DNA of 64,000 nt from Emydura subglobosa (Eukaryota > Chordata > Testudines > Chelidae): positions 22,420,838-22,484,837 of the forward strand of contig ML679989.1 of assembly GCA_007922225.1 (NCBI GenBank), in the 5' to 3' direction. This document shows positions 32,260 through 42,193 of the stretch, piece by piece (the stretch's first letter is position 1; the number at the start of each line of letters is the position of its first letter). A program made the translations under genes and the position numbers. The notes under the pieces are model-generated. The model did no database searches. It saw nothing but the letters and a program-made list of their open reading frames with translations, and was not told where the DNA came from.

Positions 32260-33085
32260 GGCCACTTAATTTTGTAGCAAAAACAACAAGAGTCCTGTAG
32301 CACTTTAAAGACTAACAAATTTAATTTCTGCGGGCATAAGCTTTCATGGGCTGTAACCCACTTCGCCAGATGTAAGGAATGGAAATCACATAGGAGGTAT
32401 ATATATATATACATATCCAAGGGTGAGGAACAACAATGGGGAAGGTGAATGAAAGCAAAGTCCATTCAGTTAGAGTAGTTGAGGCCTATTCACAACCGTT
32501 GATTAGAAGGTGAGAATGTGTAAGCAGTGACAATTACTTCTTATATTGAGATAACCATTCCAAATCCCTATTCAGACCCAGTCTGATTGTGTCCAGTTTG
32601 CCGATCAGTTCCAGCTCTGCAGTTTCTCACTGAAGTCTGTTTGTGAAGTTTTTTTTGTAGAAGTATGGAAACTTTCAAGTCATCTGCAGAGTGTCCTGGG
32701 AGATTGAAGTGTTCTACAACTGGCTTACAGATGTTACTATTTTTTATGTCTGATTTGTGTCCATTTATTCTTTTGCGTAGTGACAGTCCGGTTTGGCCAA
32801 TGTACATGGCAGAGGGGCATTGCTGGCACATGATGGCATATAGTAGATGTGCAGGTGAATGAGCCCCTTATGGTATGTCTGATATGGTTAGGACCAGTGA
32901 TGCTGTCACTAGAGTCAATGATTGGGCAGAGTTGGCAACAGGGTTTGTTGCAGGGGTAGGTTCCTGGGTTAGTATTCTTGTATGGTGTATGGTTGCTGGT
33001 GACTATTTGCTTCAGGTTGGGGGAGTGTGTAAGCAAGGAGCTTCTGAGCTGTGCAGGGCTCCAGGGAGTGAGTCCCACCAGCCCT
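32260..33085 (-). mobile_element. Penelope-like retroelement, 3' part with GIY-YIG endonuclease remnant
   Basis: The left part (32283-32365) is the 3' end: 'gtagcactttaaagactaac' and 'gcataagctttcatgggctg'. The minus-strand frames encode the C-terminal GIY-YIG endonuclease of a Penelope-like element. At 32568-32831 the frame has 'MCQQCPSAMYIGQTG', 'RKRINGHKSDIKN' and 'PVVEHFNLPGHS', which are the YIG part, the conserved Arg helix and the downstream His motif. The region 32737-33078 gives the Cys-rich linker ('NKPCCQLCPII'). In Penelope elements this nuclease nicks target DNA for reverse transcription. The reverse transcriptase domain is absent and there are frame changes, so it is dead. Confidence 0.85.
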
Positions 33086-34094
33086 TAGCAAAAAGACATG
33101 GATAAATTGCCATCCCACAGTATCGCTCCTTTAATGTCAGTGCAGCTCACAGCCAGCTACACATAGCTCATCTGCGGAGAGTGGCAGATCTAAGTCTGGA
33201 TCTGTCAGGACAGTCTTAGAATGAGGGGAAAGGATTCTCAGCTACCTGCCCCTTCAGCTTCTAGATTCTGGTACAGAGATAGATATTGGTCAAAGAATCC
33301 TGGTTCTGGATGACTGGATGCATCCCCTGTTTGGGAAAAATCCACAAAGACCAGTACAGTAAATTTGTTATTTCAATTAAATATGTTGGGGGATCAAAAT
33401 ACAGGGGAAATTATGATGATAAATAAGAATTGCTATATGAACTCATTAAGACTTTTACTCGCAGTTTCATCAGATACCTACTGCTGACTGGAATTTTTCC
33501 ACCCTTCAGGAAAATTTTAACTTCTCCTTAAGAACCCGAAATCCTTTCCTTTTTTTTTTAAGTTCTGGCAACTGAAAACTTTCTGCCAAAAACCTGGGTT
33601 TTTTTAAAATCACAGAATCAAAACTTTTTGATTTTCAGTTTAAGTTTCTTTACAAAACAATCCCAAAATGTAGGAGAAAAGCAGACAGATTCTGAGATTT
33701 GTTGTTTAGTTGAAAACCCAATCTCCCTTAAGAACAATGCAGCTGAAAATTTCCACCCAGCCTTAAACTTGAAATAAAATTGGGGAACGTTAAGTTTTCT
33801 TGATTTAAAACCCATTTATTCTAATGCATCTGTGTGATTTCTCTTTCAAAGGGATAGTTGATTGGAGCTAACAACTGAATAACTAGTAAAATTGATAGAG
33901 CACACAGCGTATTTTATATGGACTAGCCCCTTTAAAGCTGGGTTTGAGCTGAACCAAGCAGCAAACGCCTGTCTATCTTGACCTCTTTCAAGGAGAAATA
34001 GGAGCTCATAGGGAAGAGAATTACCTCTTGGCTGATCTCCAGACTGCTGCTGGCTGAGCGTAAACAGGGGTGCAGAACGTACACATAACGAGAC
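33086..34094. other. No gene; includes AT-rich non-autonomous repeat 33480-33800
   Basis: The 33480-33800 part is full of 'gaaaattt' words ('ggaatttttccacccttcag', 'tgaaaatttccacccagcct') in inverted order, a probable palindromic DNA-transposon remnant like the ones at 45.6 and 57.3 kb. Confidence 0.45.
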
Positions 34095-34215
34095 ATGGGG
34101 TGATGTTTCCAAAGGTATTTAAGCACCTAGTGAGATTATCAGAAGCACCTAGGAGCGTAAACTTCATTGATTTCAAGGATTGTTCAGTGAATAGATGGTT
34201 CTGAAAATCCCACTA
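34095..34215. mobile_element. Palindromic MITE-like segment
   Basis: Contains 'gtatttaagcacctagtgag', 'agaagcacctaggagcg' and 'tctgaaaatcccactagg', the same vocabulary as the small inverted-repeat family seen elsewhere in this window. Confidence 0.5.
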
Positions 34216-34239
34216 GGGGCCACAATACATTTTAAGTTA

Positions 34240-34440
34240 TGGACCAGGGCCCCTCACCAAAAGATCTTGAAGGTCTAGTTGACATGGCAGAGAAAGCAAG
34301 GGAGCAGAACAGTCACCAAGAGGGGAAATGACTGGCCCAAGGTCACATAGGAGGTCACTGGCAGGAACAAGAACAGAGCCCAAGTGTCCTGACAACCACT
34401 GCACCACACAGCACAGAGTAAACAATGCAACACAGCGGTA
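34240..34440 (-). repeat. MIR/CORE-SINE, minus orientation
   Basis: Contains the reverse-complement MIR core 'ggcccaaggtcacataggag' followed by 'cagagcccaagtgtcctgac'. Confidence 0.75.
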
Positions 34441-35007
34441 ATGGAGGGATGATACTGGCTCATTTTTACACGCAGGTAGAAGTGCAGATGGGATTTGGTG
34501 CCGTAAATAAGTTGGGAATCAGGCAGCAGGCCGTCTAGGCACAGAGCTGGGGGGAGAAAAACTGCCACTTCCCATGATGGAGGAGTCCACATCATGTTGC
34601 CCTGCAGCGTGGAAATCAGGCTGTGTTGGCATTTTAGTCTATCAGCTTCTTGGCCAAGGTGTGAGGTTGGTGACGGTCATGATGGAAGGCCCTTCTTTGC
34701 GAGGATTGTTGGATTTGGATTTTACTTTGTTCCATCCTTCACTCTGCATTTAAACAGGCCACTCCTTGAGACACAGCCTCAGATGAGGTCAAGTAACAAA
34801 GCTCCATTGATTTTAAAGGAGCCGATCCAATGTACACCAGTGTGATAACACACTGGATTGATTGTCAGCATGAGGAACACTGACAACACCTAGTCATTGA
34901 AAACGACAAGTGCTCTGCACCTTTGACATTGAGACAATCAGATCTCAGGGAAAGGGGAATCTGGGCCATTCCCTTTGTAGCTCTAATCCTAACCATCGCC
35001 TGTCTCA

Positions 35008-35019
35008 TTTCCTCCACAG
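35008..35019 (+). promoter_or_regulatory. Splice acceptor ahead of the OR14-like coding exon
   Basis: A pyrimidine-rich tract ending tttcctccacag lies 27 nt before the ATG at 35047. Vertebrate OR genes typically have an untranslated leader exon spliced just upstream of the single coding exon. Confidence 0.6.
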
Positions 35020-35046
35020 CCATCACACAACGGACTGAGGAAAAAA

Positions 35047-35664
35047 ATGTCCAACCAAACCACCATGACCGAGTTCCTTCTCTTGGGATTCTCTGACGTT
35101 TGGGAGCTGCAGATTTTACACTTTGTGGTGTTTCTAGTGCTTTACCTGGTATCCTTGGTGGAGAACCTTCACATCATCACAGCCATAGCCCTCGACCATC
35201 GTCTTCACACCCCCATGTACTTCTTCTTGATGAATCTATCCATCCTAGATCTTGGCTCCGTCTCGGTCATCATCCCCAAATCCATGGTCAATTCCCTCAT
35301 GAAAAGCAGGTCCATTTCTTATTCCGGATGTGTCGAGCAATTCTTTTTTTTTTCTTATTCTTTGCTTCAGCAAATTGTGCCTTATTGACCATCATGGCGT
35401 ACAACCGATACGTTGCCATCCACCAACCACTGCACTATGAGATTGTGATGAACAGGGGAGCTTGTGTCAAAATGTCCATCGGTGCTGGATCAGTGGCATT
35501 CTGTACTCCGCGCTACACACCAGAAACACTTTCACAATCTCCTTCTGTGGAGGCAACACGGTGGATCAGTTCTTCTGTGAAATCCCCCAGCTTCTCAAGC
35601 TGGCCTGCTCTGACTCTTACCTCAATGAAGTTGGAGTTATTGTCTTTGGTGTGTGCTTAGTCTT
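35047..35664 (+). pseudogene. OR14-like olfactory receptor pseudogene, 3' truncated
   Basis: The ATG at 35047 gives MSNQTTMTEFLLLGFSDVW, the N-terminus of the sauropsid-expanded OR14-like group. TM1-TM3 follow with HTPMYFFLMNLSILDLG and SISYSGC. A frameshift at the T-run near 35343-35353 moves the frame to the next block, which has 'LTIMAYNRYVAIHQPLHYE'; the motif is NRY in place of DRY. A second frameshift near 35490 leads to the block with 'GNTVDQFFCEIPQLLKLACS' and 'YLNEVGVIVFGVCLV' (TM5). Similarity stops at about 35664, where a Penelope-like 3' end begins. TM6, TM7 and the tail are missing. The T-run shift could be technical; the other lesions make the copy dead in any case. Confidence 0.94.
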
Positions 35665-35730
35665 AAGAAGACTCTCTCATCTAGAGAAACTGGTCCAAGA
35701 AAAGATTTTACTTCACCTACGTTCTCTATG
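35665..35730 (+). mobile_element. Penelope-like 3' end fragment in the OR
   Basis: The sequence 'actctctcatctagagaaac', 'tggtccaagaaaagatttta' and 'cttcacctacgttctct' matches the order of words in the Penelope-like 3' end at 27.3 kb (tctctcattcactcacagaa, 'ttccaataaaagatattacctc'). It starts exactly where the OR reading frame ends. Confidence 0.6.
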
Positions 35731-35811
35731 TAAAGCTTTGTCAATCTGGCTATGGTGGAAGACTGCTTTGAAGAGAAACTTTTCCCAGTGTTTTCTAAAG
35801 AAACTCTAACT

Positions 35812-35965
35812 CATAGAATCATGGAATCATAGAAGATGAGGGTTGGAAGGAGGTCATCTAGTCCAAACCCCTGCTCAAAGCAGGACCACCCCCAACTAAA
35901 TCATCCCAGCCAGGATTTTGTCAAGCCGGGCCTTAAAAACCTTTAAGGATGGAGACTCCACCACT
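35812..35965 (-). mobile_element. CR1 3' end fragment
   Basis: Reversed tail tcatagaatcatggaatcat, then 'agatgagggttggaagg', 'cccctgctcaaagcaggacc' and 'aaggatggagactccaccac'. The usual 'gacctcagg' segment is missing. Confidence 0.92.
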
Positions 35966-37279
35966 CAGCGTAATGAGACCAAATCTGGATTCGATGGAAG
36001 TCACTGGACTTTGGCCCCTCACTTCAAAGTGATTAGGATTTGGCCAACAGCCTACATACACAAATCATCCAGATTTGGCTGAGAGCTCCCTGGAGAAAAT
36101 GAGTGTGATGGAGATGTAAGAGTCTCATTTCCCAACTCATCTAGATCACCACCCATGTAGACTGACCCACTGCAATCAACAGTTTAACACTGATGAGGTT
36201 CTGGCCCAAAGTCTCTTCACTGAGTAAAGACCTAACCACTGGTGTAAGTTACTTGTCTGGGGTCATTTTGTTCTAGGCTGGGTATAGGTGGAAAAGTGCC
36301 ATCACACGCTCTGATCTATTATTCCATAAACCATCACAAGTCGATCTACTCACTTCCAAGCTGAGAAAGGCTCTCAGAGGTTGGTCTGTTAGTAGTATTA
36401 GGATACCATCTTTGTGCATGGTTGTGTACATTACATATATGACAGAGAAAGCACGTGATTAGATAGAGACACGGGCAGATAGGAACATTCCTTGTCCTAA
36501 CACACAACCTCATAATGATAGATTTCTATTTGATTGTGGATTACTTTAGCTAGGTAGCTAGATAACAATTATTCTATGCAAATTATTCTGCTTCTTTTCC
36601 TGATCATAATTGTCTATGTTCAGGTCATGATTTTCTTATAAGCACTCCTTAATAAATATTATTTAATGAGGATTTTTATGACTATATCTTACTCCATTGC
36701 TCATTTACAAAGAGCTCATCATAAGGACTCGTTGTTTGAACTTTGAGCTGTTTACACTGGATACATTTCAAATATGCTCTGGTTTGCTTCTCTAAATAAA
36801 TGGAAGTTTCACACTCAGCTTCCTGAAAAATCAAGAGGCCAATTCTCAACTGCTTTAATTTGTCCTAGCTCTATTGACATCAATAAATCTGTGAGAATTT
36901 ACACGTAATTTGGACAATGAGTGCATACCTCTGTGATTATGAATTTCACACTCACTTTGAGTATTCTGTGCAAAGGCCCTGATCCCAAAAGCCACTTCAG
37001 CCCATTCTTCACTTTAAACATCTTATTGGCCCCATTCAAGGTTTAAAGATGAACTCCTGCTTAAATCCCAGCTGGTTATGGGTTAGGGTTATGGATAGGG
37101 TTTAAGGCTAACACCAGACTGGTATCAGAAGCTGACAGTGTCCCCATTTCTCCCTTTTCCCAGTCAAATAAAACTACAGTTGGTGCACTGGAATTATTCT
37201 CTCCTTCTGTGGTCTGAATTCTCTACCTAAAATAACAAGCTTATCGCAAAGCCAGAATCTCTGGGCCTTCTTCTGCAGA
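35966..37279. other. No gene; AT-rich intergenic
   Basis: No protein-like frame. A MITE-like stretch ('gaggccaattctcaactgct' through 'attgacatcaataaatctg') lies near 36835-36900, and 'tggttatgggttagggttat' near 37074. Confidence 0.4.
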
Positions 37280-37510
37280 CTCACCAGCCCGTTATGTCCC
37301 TTCATTCCCAACCTCCTGGAGGTCCCACTCACCAGCAGTGTCATCCCCAAGATGTTGACCAATGTGGCAAGCAATCGGGAGACCAGTTCCTTCCTAGCTT
37401 CCACACCCAACCCTACTTCTGTTTCCTGGTGGGCTTCATGGACTTCTTCCACCTCGTCATGTCCTTCAACTGCTATGTGATCATCTGAGACCTGCTGCAA
37501 TACGCCTCTG
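37280..37510 (+). pseudogene. Olfactory receptor internal fragment (TM2-TM3)
   Basis: Plus-strand frames encode an OR segment: first 'TSSVIPKMLTNVASNRET' (TM2/extracellular loop 1), then, after a frame change near 37410, 'PYFCFLVGFMDFFHLVMSF' and 'CYVII' followed by a TGA where ORs have MSFDRYVAIC. The DRY motif has become NCY. The stretch before 37290 and after 37510 is unrelated. It is a short relic. Confidence 0.8.
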
Positions 37511-37564
37511 GCTGCTGGTTGTCACAAAGTGAGGACCACCTTTTGCAAAAGCACATCAATGACT

Positions 37565-37865
37565 ATGCCCTAATCTACACTTACTTGGAAATTCAGCGGC
37601 AGTCGACGGGAGTTACACAAGCTACACAGAATAGCTTGCATAACACCCATCGACTGCTGTGCTTCCTCTCTATGTGCCATCTTTACTGCACTGTGCCGAT
37701 GGGAACCCCGTTCCCGTCATCGTAATGCTATTGCAGTTGAGGGGATGGATTTACTGAGTAGACTTCCTGATCGATTGAGTGGGTCTACACTGACCGCTCA
37801 ATTGATCCAGAAAGTTCGATCTGATGGTGGCGACTTTGCCGCTGTCAGTATAGACGTACCCTTAG
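37565..37865. mobile_element. MITE, same family as 55231-55495
   Basis: Colinear with 55231-55495 over its whole length: 'gagttacacaagctacacag', 'acacccatcgactgctg', 'tgagtgggtctacactgacc', 'cagaaagttcgatctgatgg' and 'cagtatagacgtaccctta'. Ends are 'ccctaatctacacttac' and, reversed, 'taagggtacgtctatact'. Confidence 0.75.
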
Positions 37866-37914
37866 AGAATAAAGATTCCATTTTCAAAATGCCTTGTGTT
37901 GTTTTAAAGGAAAA

Positions 37915-38077
37915 ACCTAGGCACCATGGATTTCAATGGATTTTAAGCACCTGGGTGCTTTCGATAATCTCCCTTGCGCACCTAAATACCTATACAAAGC
38001 TGTGTGTTTTATATTTATATGTTACAAAGTCACATTTGAAAATGAGATTTAGGTACCTAAATCACTTGGGAATGTAA
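37915..38077. mobile_element. Palindromic MITE-like segment
   Basis: Contains 'cctaggcaccatggatttc', 'taagcacctgggtgcttt' and 'gagatttaggtacctaaatc', typical of the small inverted-repeat family in this window. Confidence 0.5.
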
Positions 38078-38192
38078 TAATTTTACCCAATGACAGTAAA
38101 TGGAGGACAATATGTGTGTGACGTGTGTGTGTTTATATGAGAGCAAAAGGGAGAGAGAGAGAATGTATAACCAGACAATGAATAGCCACATC

Positions 38193-38857
38193 TGTTGTAA
38201 TCGGTGTATTGGTCACCAATGTTTATCAGTGTAGGCTGCGTGCATGTGTCCCTGTGTAGATGCTGTCCCAGCTCTGCGCAGTTAACTGAGACGGCTCTCA
38301 CGATCTAATGAATCAACATGACCACGAATTAGCTGAGCAACGAAGGCACCCAGGCCAGGTTTATTGCGTGCGGCACAATGAGAAGTGACTTACAGAATAT
38401 CTCTGGGTCAGTTTCGCATAGGCGGCATAACAATGGCCACGGCCCAATGGCGGGACTTTCCGTTATCCCCTAAACCAGACGCCGGTATTCCCTCTGACAC
38501 CCTCTTTTATACACTGTTACATACACTTTCGTTCTGCCCCCTTTCACGTAGGTAGTTGCCACCCTCTTGACGTAGTCTGATACCATTTTTTCCATTGATT
38601 GGCTGATTTGGGCAACACCACTCCATGTATCATTTCTATCCATAAAAGTGTCATTTCAGAGAGTTAGTATCTTGATACCTCCTATACCTGCTACATATTT
38701 TAGTAATATTTTGGCAGTCTTACAATCTTGCAGTATCAGCACTTTCCTGTGCCAATTTCAGTTAACTTGAGTGACCTCTTATACCTCTGTTCACTCGGCT
38801 TTTTCCATTTAGGCCTTAGCCTGTTTTACAGGCCTTAAGCTCTCACTTCTTACTACA
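38193..38857 (-). repeat. ERV-B 3' LTR
   Basis: 665 bp, with plus-strand edges 'tgttgtaatcggtgtattgg' and '...cttactaca' (TG...CA on the viral strand). It is colinear with 42194-42851. TATAAAA on minus at 38505-38511, AATAAA on minus at 38360-38365. It has about 40 bp (near 38400-38440) not present in the other LTR. Confidence 0.92.
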
Positions 38858-38871
38858 TTCCCCTGCTTTTT
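38858..38871 (-). other. ERV-B polypurine tract
   Basis: On the viral strand aaaaagcaggggaa sits directly before the TG that starts the 3' LTR, the expected place for the plus-strand primer of reverse transcription. Confidence 0.8.
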
Positions 38872-39124
38872 GTCTTTTTATGGGGAGGATGTTTACCCAT
38901 CATCCCGGAAAAGCATAATGCATGGACTTAAAGGTAACCCAGTGGGCTAAACACTGTTATGTGGTCACCTCCTTTATTGCTATACAGACATTCATGCCCC
39001 ATCTGTCCCTTAGTCTGCACATTCCCTCGCATGACTGATGGACAGATTTTATTCCCAATTGTTTTTGGTCCCTTATGGTGGGCCTGGAAATGTTAGGTCT
39101 GAGACCATTTTTATTTAGTGGGGT

Positions 39125-40610
39125 TCAGTAGTTCATGCTGTTGTTATAGTGCTGATACTTTGTGTTATAAAATATACCTCCAATAGATATATTAATTACT
39201 ATAACAATGAATATATGAAATATATGATATATGTGATAATATATTATTATGAACCTTATTGCATTTGATATGATAATATTGCTATGACAATGAATATATG
39301 AAATATGATATATGTGATAATATATGATTATGAACCGTATTGCATTTGATATGGCAACGTTGCTATGGCAATGTTGATAGCGAGTTCCATAGCTCTTTCC
39401 ACATGATTTTGGAGGATGGCTCTTCTTGTTTGGTGTCGCATATAGCAGCACATGCCCACCAGAGCAATGACTGTTAATCCCTGTATTACCATCAATAATA
39501 CACTGAGTGTTCGGACTATTGGGTATAGGGTAATGTCTTCTGGGATTGCCCACCAAGGTGTCTGTAATGCACTCTCTACACTATCTATCCAATCCATCTG
39601 TTGTTGAATGAGATTGGCTATTGGTATTAGAGACTCCTTACTTTTTGCCACCAAATCATGTATATCTAATTTCAAATGTTCTATTGGAGGAAACATTTCA
39701 ATTAATAAGCTTTGGACATGTCCCGGAGGAGGAACAATTTCAGTAAGAGTGTTCACACTGCTGGTTGACCAAAAAGCATGAGTTCCAATTTGGATAGTGC
39801 TGGTTATTGGCACACAGAATCCTGTCTCCTTTCCAGGGCACGAGTACCCATATATAGTGAAACTGGAATACCCCAAAGCACAAACCACATCATGTATTCG
39901 CACTACTTCATTAACCAATTCCTTTTGTACCCATCAGGCCCAACCTTTTTTGGTGTTATTGGTGTCAACGGTGGCATAACATTCACAGAGCCACCAGCCA
40001 TTATGTTTGGTACAACAGGCCTGGTTAATTTCTAGACCTGTGCCAGTTACAACCTTACAGTAGGGTAATATTGTATATATGTATTGTTTATCAATGTTCC
40101 CACACTGTTGGCGTAATATACCTTGACTGGGGCCTGTATCCATTTTGGGATGGCCATCATGATGCTCAGGGTTTTCCTATCCTTGTGATCCCGAGTTGGT
40201 ACTCTATCAAATTTAGCAAATTGTAAAAATACTGGATTGATGTGGTGCACTCCTTGCTTCTGTATTTGTTTTAGAATGGTTGTGAGACTTAATAATCGTG
40301 GCCATTCCTGCAGTTTTAGTTGTAATAGACTTTGCTGAATTATTTCTAGTACGCCATTTCCATAAGCCACACAAGCCACGGCCAGGGATGCATCATTTTG
40401 TTCTATGCTATTAATTATTGTAAGTATAGTTGCATTAAGATGTTCAAACCCTTGGGGTATGAGATGCATATTATTAATAGTGATTGCATGTTGGCCCAAC
40501 AGTAGGCTACTGATACCTCCTCCTGTTTTAACTGCCTTTCCTATCCCACACATCATACTATTTATTTTTAAATTAAGATTTTCAATATCTGTTGAATTCC
40601 ATATGGACAT
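39125..40610 (-). pseudogene. ERV-B env, transmembrane-like half (decayed)
   Basis: Several minus-strand frames cover the C-terminal part of an envelope gene. 40047-40610 (187 codons) starts with a Gly-rich, hydrophobic stretch ('GGGISSLLLGQH') that could be near a fusion peptide, then a heptad-like region. 39934-40143 has a Cys cluster ('INQACCTKHNGWWLCEC'). 39328-39918 (196 codons) has paired cysteines and, near its end, a 20-residue hydrophobic segment ('LLMVIQGLTVIALVG') that looks like the membrane anchor, followed by a basic tail. The 40610 block differs in frame from the other two, so at least one frameshift exists. I could not place the family. Confidence 0.65.
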
Positions 40611-41711
40611 GCCAAGACCTGAGCCTCCCAGTATAGTTTTTGCTATTTCTCTCTTTTCTCTCCTTTGCTATTCCCATAAGGGATTTTGTGACACTTTCCA
40701 AAATTGTATTTGCATTTCCAATTCTAAATTAAACCAATCTTTATACTGTGGAGGGCATTGTTTTGGCATGGTCATACCAGAAACATTTAACTTCAGGGGT
40801 ACATATATCCAACCAACATTTTCTTTGGTGCGGTGTGGGCTGATGTTACCGTATTAATCACTGTTAACTTTACTTCATTATGCCCTACACCTGGTAATTT
40901 TTTAACAGTGCATTGATATTACTTACTTCATGTTATTTTCCTGTGGCACCCCAGCCCTTTACTGGGAACGGTCCATATTTTTGACCTGCCACATACCACA
41001 AAATTGTGATACCTAAATGCTCAAAAAAATTGGGTTCCAATATGTATGTGCAATTAAATGTGATATGGTGTCCCACCAATCCTACCATATTAGTATTTGC
41101 TGACAGTACCCCCATAGGTTGTATGTATGTGGGGACTTGTGGTCTATCTTAGTCTCAGCTGGTGTCTCAATCTGATGTATGTAACTGGAATTAGTGCTGG
41201 AAGAAACAGCAAGAACAACAATTTGATTACAGTTAATAAATTCATCCACTTTCCAACAACAAGCATATTACCCCTCTGTGTCTTTGTCAATGTCTTTTCA
41301 ATTTTTTGTTGATTTGTCCCCATCTTCTCCACATGGATGTGTTTAGTGTGGCTTATTCCTGCAACAGTCCATCCCCATGCCATCTTTATAAGAAATGGTG
41401 AAAGTCTGATGGTGTGTTGCCTTCCTTCTGATTGGCATACCAGTTTTACAACAGTTCTATATGGATGACTTTGTCTTCTTGCAGTCAGTGTATCAGGGGG
41501 GTTGTTGGAAATCTCTGTTCAGAGATTCCTTACCACAAGGTGTGTCTGGTTCAAATTCTTGGTGGTCCAACAACCTGATTACTTCTTGGGTTAGTACTAC
41601 TGCAAGCAATAGTCCTAATATTAAACTTGGGTTCATAACCTGTAAAAACAAAACACAAACAATCACTTCTCTCTCTCTCTTTTTTTTTTTAAAGGGCAGT
41701 GCTTCCAGCAA
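40611..41711 (-). pseudogene. ERV-B env, leader and surface-like half (decayed)
   Basis: Upstream in viral sense, a pyrimidine-rich tract ending tttgtttttacag (about 41638) resembles the env splice acceptor. It is followed at once by an ATG and a hydrophobic stretch, 'MNPSLILGLLLAVVLTQ', a good signal-peptide candidate, in a frame that stops at 41493. A second frame (41144-41383) has another hydrophobic run ('LLTVIKLLFLLFLPALIPV'), and 40933-41115 has an N-glycosylation-type NCT. The frames do not join. Which hydrophobic run was the true signal is unclear. Confidence 0.5.
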
Positions 41712-42004
41712 TTCACGCTTTCACTCCTGTCTGGATCTTTTTAAGACTTTCCAGTGCTTCTTCCAATTTTGGGTGCCACCCCCCACAGCAGAGCCATGTA
41801 TCCTCCTTAACAGAAAATGTTTTAAACTGCTGAGGTATTACTAACACCCAGTCACTATCAGATCAAGCCCTTTTCTTTGAGAGAAAGACTCCTTGCCAAG
41901 AGTAAGGGCATTCCACAATCCACTGCTGGATTAGTTTATCCTTTCCCTGTATTTCATGTAACATTTGTAATTTTTTTGTTTTAACTTGTTCTTGTTTCAT
42001 CTGT

Positions 42005-42140
42005 GCCCAGGTAGTTATCGCCATGGGCAAAATTTCCCAAAGGGTGCCGGTTTACTGCTGCCTCTTTAGCCAATTTATCGGCTTGTTAATTTCCCCGCTG
42101 CAATGGTCCTTTTCCCTTATGTGATTTTATTTTAGCCATT
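42005..42140 (-). pseudogene. ERV-B RNase H C-terminal remnant
   Basis: On the minus strand, about 40 codons resemble the end of a retroviral RNase H domain: 'KSHKGKGP', then 'RGN', a stop (TAA at 42086-42088), and 'QADKLAKEAA'. The AD in the last motif is the usual place of the final catalytic Asp. It begins within a few bases of the tRNA-like extension of the primer-binding site, so everything between the leader and here has been deleted. Confidence 0.75.
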
Positions 42141-42174
42141 CTGATTTTCTCAAATCAGAAGGTTGCGTGTTTGA

Positions 42175-42192
42175 ATCACGTCGGGGTCACCA
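42175..42192 (-). other. ERV-B primer-binding site, tRNA-Trp type
   Basis: The plus strand reads atcacgtcggggtcacca, nt 59-76 of vertebrate tRNA-Trp(CCA). The viral strand, TGGTGACCCCGACGTGAT, is identical to the well-known primer-binding site of avian sarcoma-leukosis viruses. It lies 1 nt from the LTR. Similarity to the tRNA continues leftwards to about 42154 (see findings). Confidence 0.93.
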
Positions 42193-42193
42193 G

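Noticed and set aside
40405..40857. 150-codon open frame on plus within ERV-B
   Set aside because: Antisense to the env remnant; no independent support.
40933..41115. Resemblance of an ERV-B env segment to an immunoglobulin V fold (FNC ... ILWY)
   Set aside because: Two short matches in a decayed frame are not enough; no strand pattern could be confirmed.
42140..42192. A genuine tRNA gene
   Set aside because: Only the 3' half of tRNA-Trp is present, the anticodon loop is disrupted, and it sits exactly at the PBS position of a provirus.
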